Source: a virus
DNA length: 22,199 bases
Reading direction: 5' to 3' (one strand)
Virus record (IMG/VR): IMGVR_UViG_3300007640_010386
Location: 1-22,199 of that record
The notes below the pieces were generated by a model. It ran no database searches, was not told where the DNA came from, and saw only the letters and a list, made by a program, of their open reading frames with translations. The translations under genes and the position numbers were made by a program. Of this stretch, positions 21,877-22,199 are shown in pieces (the first letter of the stretch is position 1; each line of letters starts with the position of its first letter).

Positions 21877-22199
21877 ATGAAAAAACTGATTTTCCTATTT
21901 TTACTACTTATGACATTGCCCCTTTTTGGGCAAGATAGATGTGGCACAGATGCTCTTTTTGAACAACAGCTACAAGACCCTAAATTTAAACGAAGCTATT
22001 TAAAACTTGAAAAAATAGCTAAGGAAGCAGAAGAAGCTAAAAGAACTTCATCTATGCCTGATCTTCCTATAACTGTACCGGTTATTGTCCATATTATTCA
22101 CCTTGGTGAGCCCTATGGAGTGGATAACCATTTACCTATTGAATATGTTCAAGAAGCTATTGATAATGCTAACCAAAACTTTGCAGGTGAGTTTAGTGA
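21877..22199 (+). CDS. M43-type (pappalysin-like) metalloprotease, N-terminal part only
   Basis: The gene runs off the right edge; 107 residues are visible. A signal peptide (KKLIFLFLLLMTLPLFGQ) precedes DRCGTD at 20-25, the start typical of secreted Bacteroidota M43 proteases. A charged helical propeptide (about 35-58) follows, then ITVPVIVHIIHLGEPYGVDN (65-84) and PIEYVQEAIDNANQNFAGEF, matching the conserved beginning of the M43 catalytic domain (VPVVVHVIY...I...qI...N.dF). The zinc motif HExxHxxGxxH would lie beyond the window, so activity cannot be judged. It has its own terminator-promoter unit upstream, suggesting an independently expressed accessory gene. It could degrade host surface proteins (inference). 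Confidence 0.75.
   Translation, partial: MKKLIFLFLLLMTLPLFGQDRCGTDALFEQQLQDPKFKRSYLKLEKIAKEAEEAKRTSSMPDLPITVPVIVHIIHLGEPYGVDNHLPIEYVQEAIDNANQNFAGEFS

Noticed and set aside
1-22199. tRNA genes, CRISPR arrays, insertion sequences or integrase/attachment sites
   Set aside because: No cloverleaf-like gap sequence, no spaced repeat array and no transposase or integrase motif was found; gaps between genes are all about 110 bases or shorter.

Overview
The window is a 22.2 kb, gene-dense, AT-rich stretch with every recognisable gene on the + strand. It reads as part of a T4-like (or far-T4-like) tailed phage infecting a Bacteroidota/Flavobacteriia-type host, probably marine. The phage call rests on tail-type structural proteins, a gp32-like SSB, a UvsX-like recombinase, RNase H/FEN, a gp41-like helicase, class I RNR and a holin/spanin set, packed with TAATG and ATGA junctions. 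The host call is inference: leaders are A-rich without Shine-Dalgarno sites, three exported proteins have signal peptides ending in ..Q, one FAS1 protein ends in a tail resembling a type IX secretion sorting domain, and an M43 metalloprotease begins at the right edge.

Layout. (1) 1-4105: five consecutive tail/fibre-type proteins, the first cut by the window edge. (2) 4143-6244: a GT4-like glycosyltransferase coupled to a TibC/Aah-like O-heptosyltransferase with a four-cysteine finger, directly downstream of the fibre genes. (3) 6245-15432: replication and nucleotide metabolism: a very divergent family A DNA polymerase with a degenerate exonuclease-like N-terminus, two small unknowns, then ssb, uvsX, rnh/FEN, dnaB-like helicase, nrdB and nrdA. 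(4) 15467-16881: lysis-type genes (holin, i-spanin, overlapping lipoprotein o-spanin) and an SNase-like nuclease. (5) 16919-21795: an AT-hook protein and a 7-deazaguanine DNA-modification cluster (dpdA-like, queC-like, queD-like, queE), split between queD and queE by a FAS1 gene and a cassette of two small membrane/secreted genes. (6) 21877 to end: the start of an M43-type metalloprotease gene.

How it works together. QueD, QueE and QueC-like enzymes would make a 7-deazaguanine base, which the DpdA-like transglycosylase would exchange into phage DNA, protecting it from host nucleases. FolE, which feeds the pathway, is not in the window. RNR and the replisome supply and copy the DNA. The glycosyltransferases may decorate the Ser/Thr-rich tail proteins encoded beside them.

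Two structural signals are not explained by gene annotation. A recurring unit of intrinsic terminator followed at once by ATATTTA(T/C) and CGAAAGTTACA-like blocks precedes ssb, the small membrane gene and the protease gene. In addition, the first 19 bases of queE are duplicated exactly 833 bases upstream, with a nested 30-bp repeat around the small membrane gene. Together these suggest cassette insertion at the queE start. No tRNA, CRISPR array or insertion sequence was seen, and there is no gene-free stretch longer than about 110 bases.
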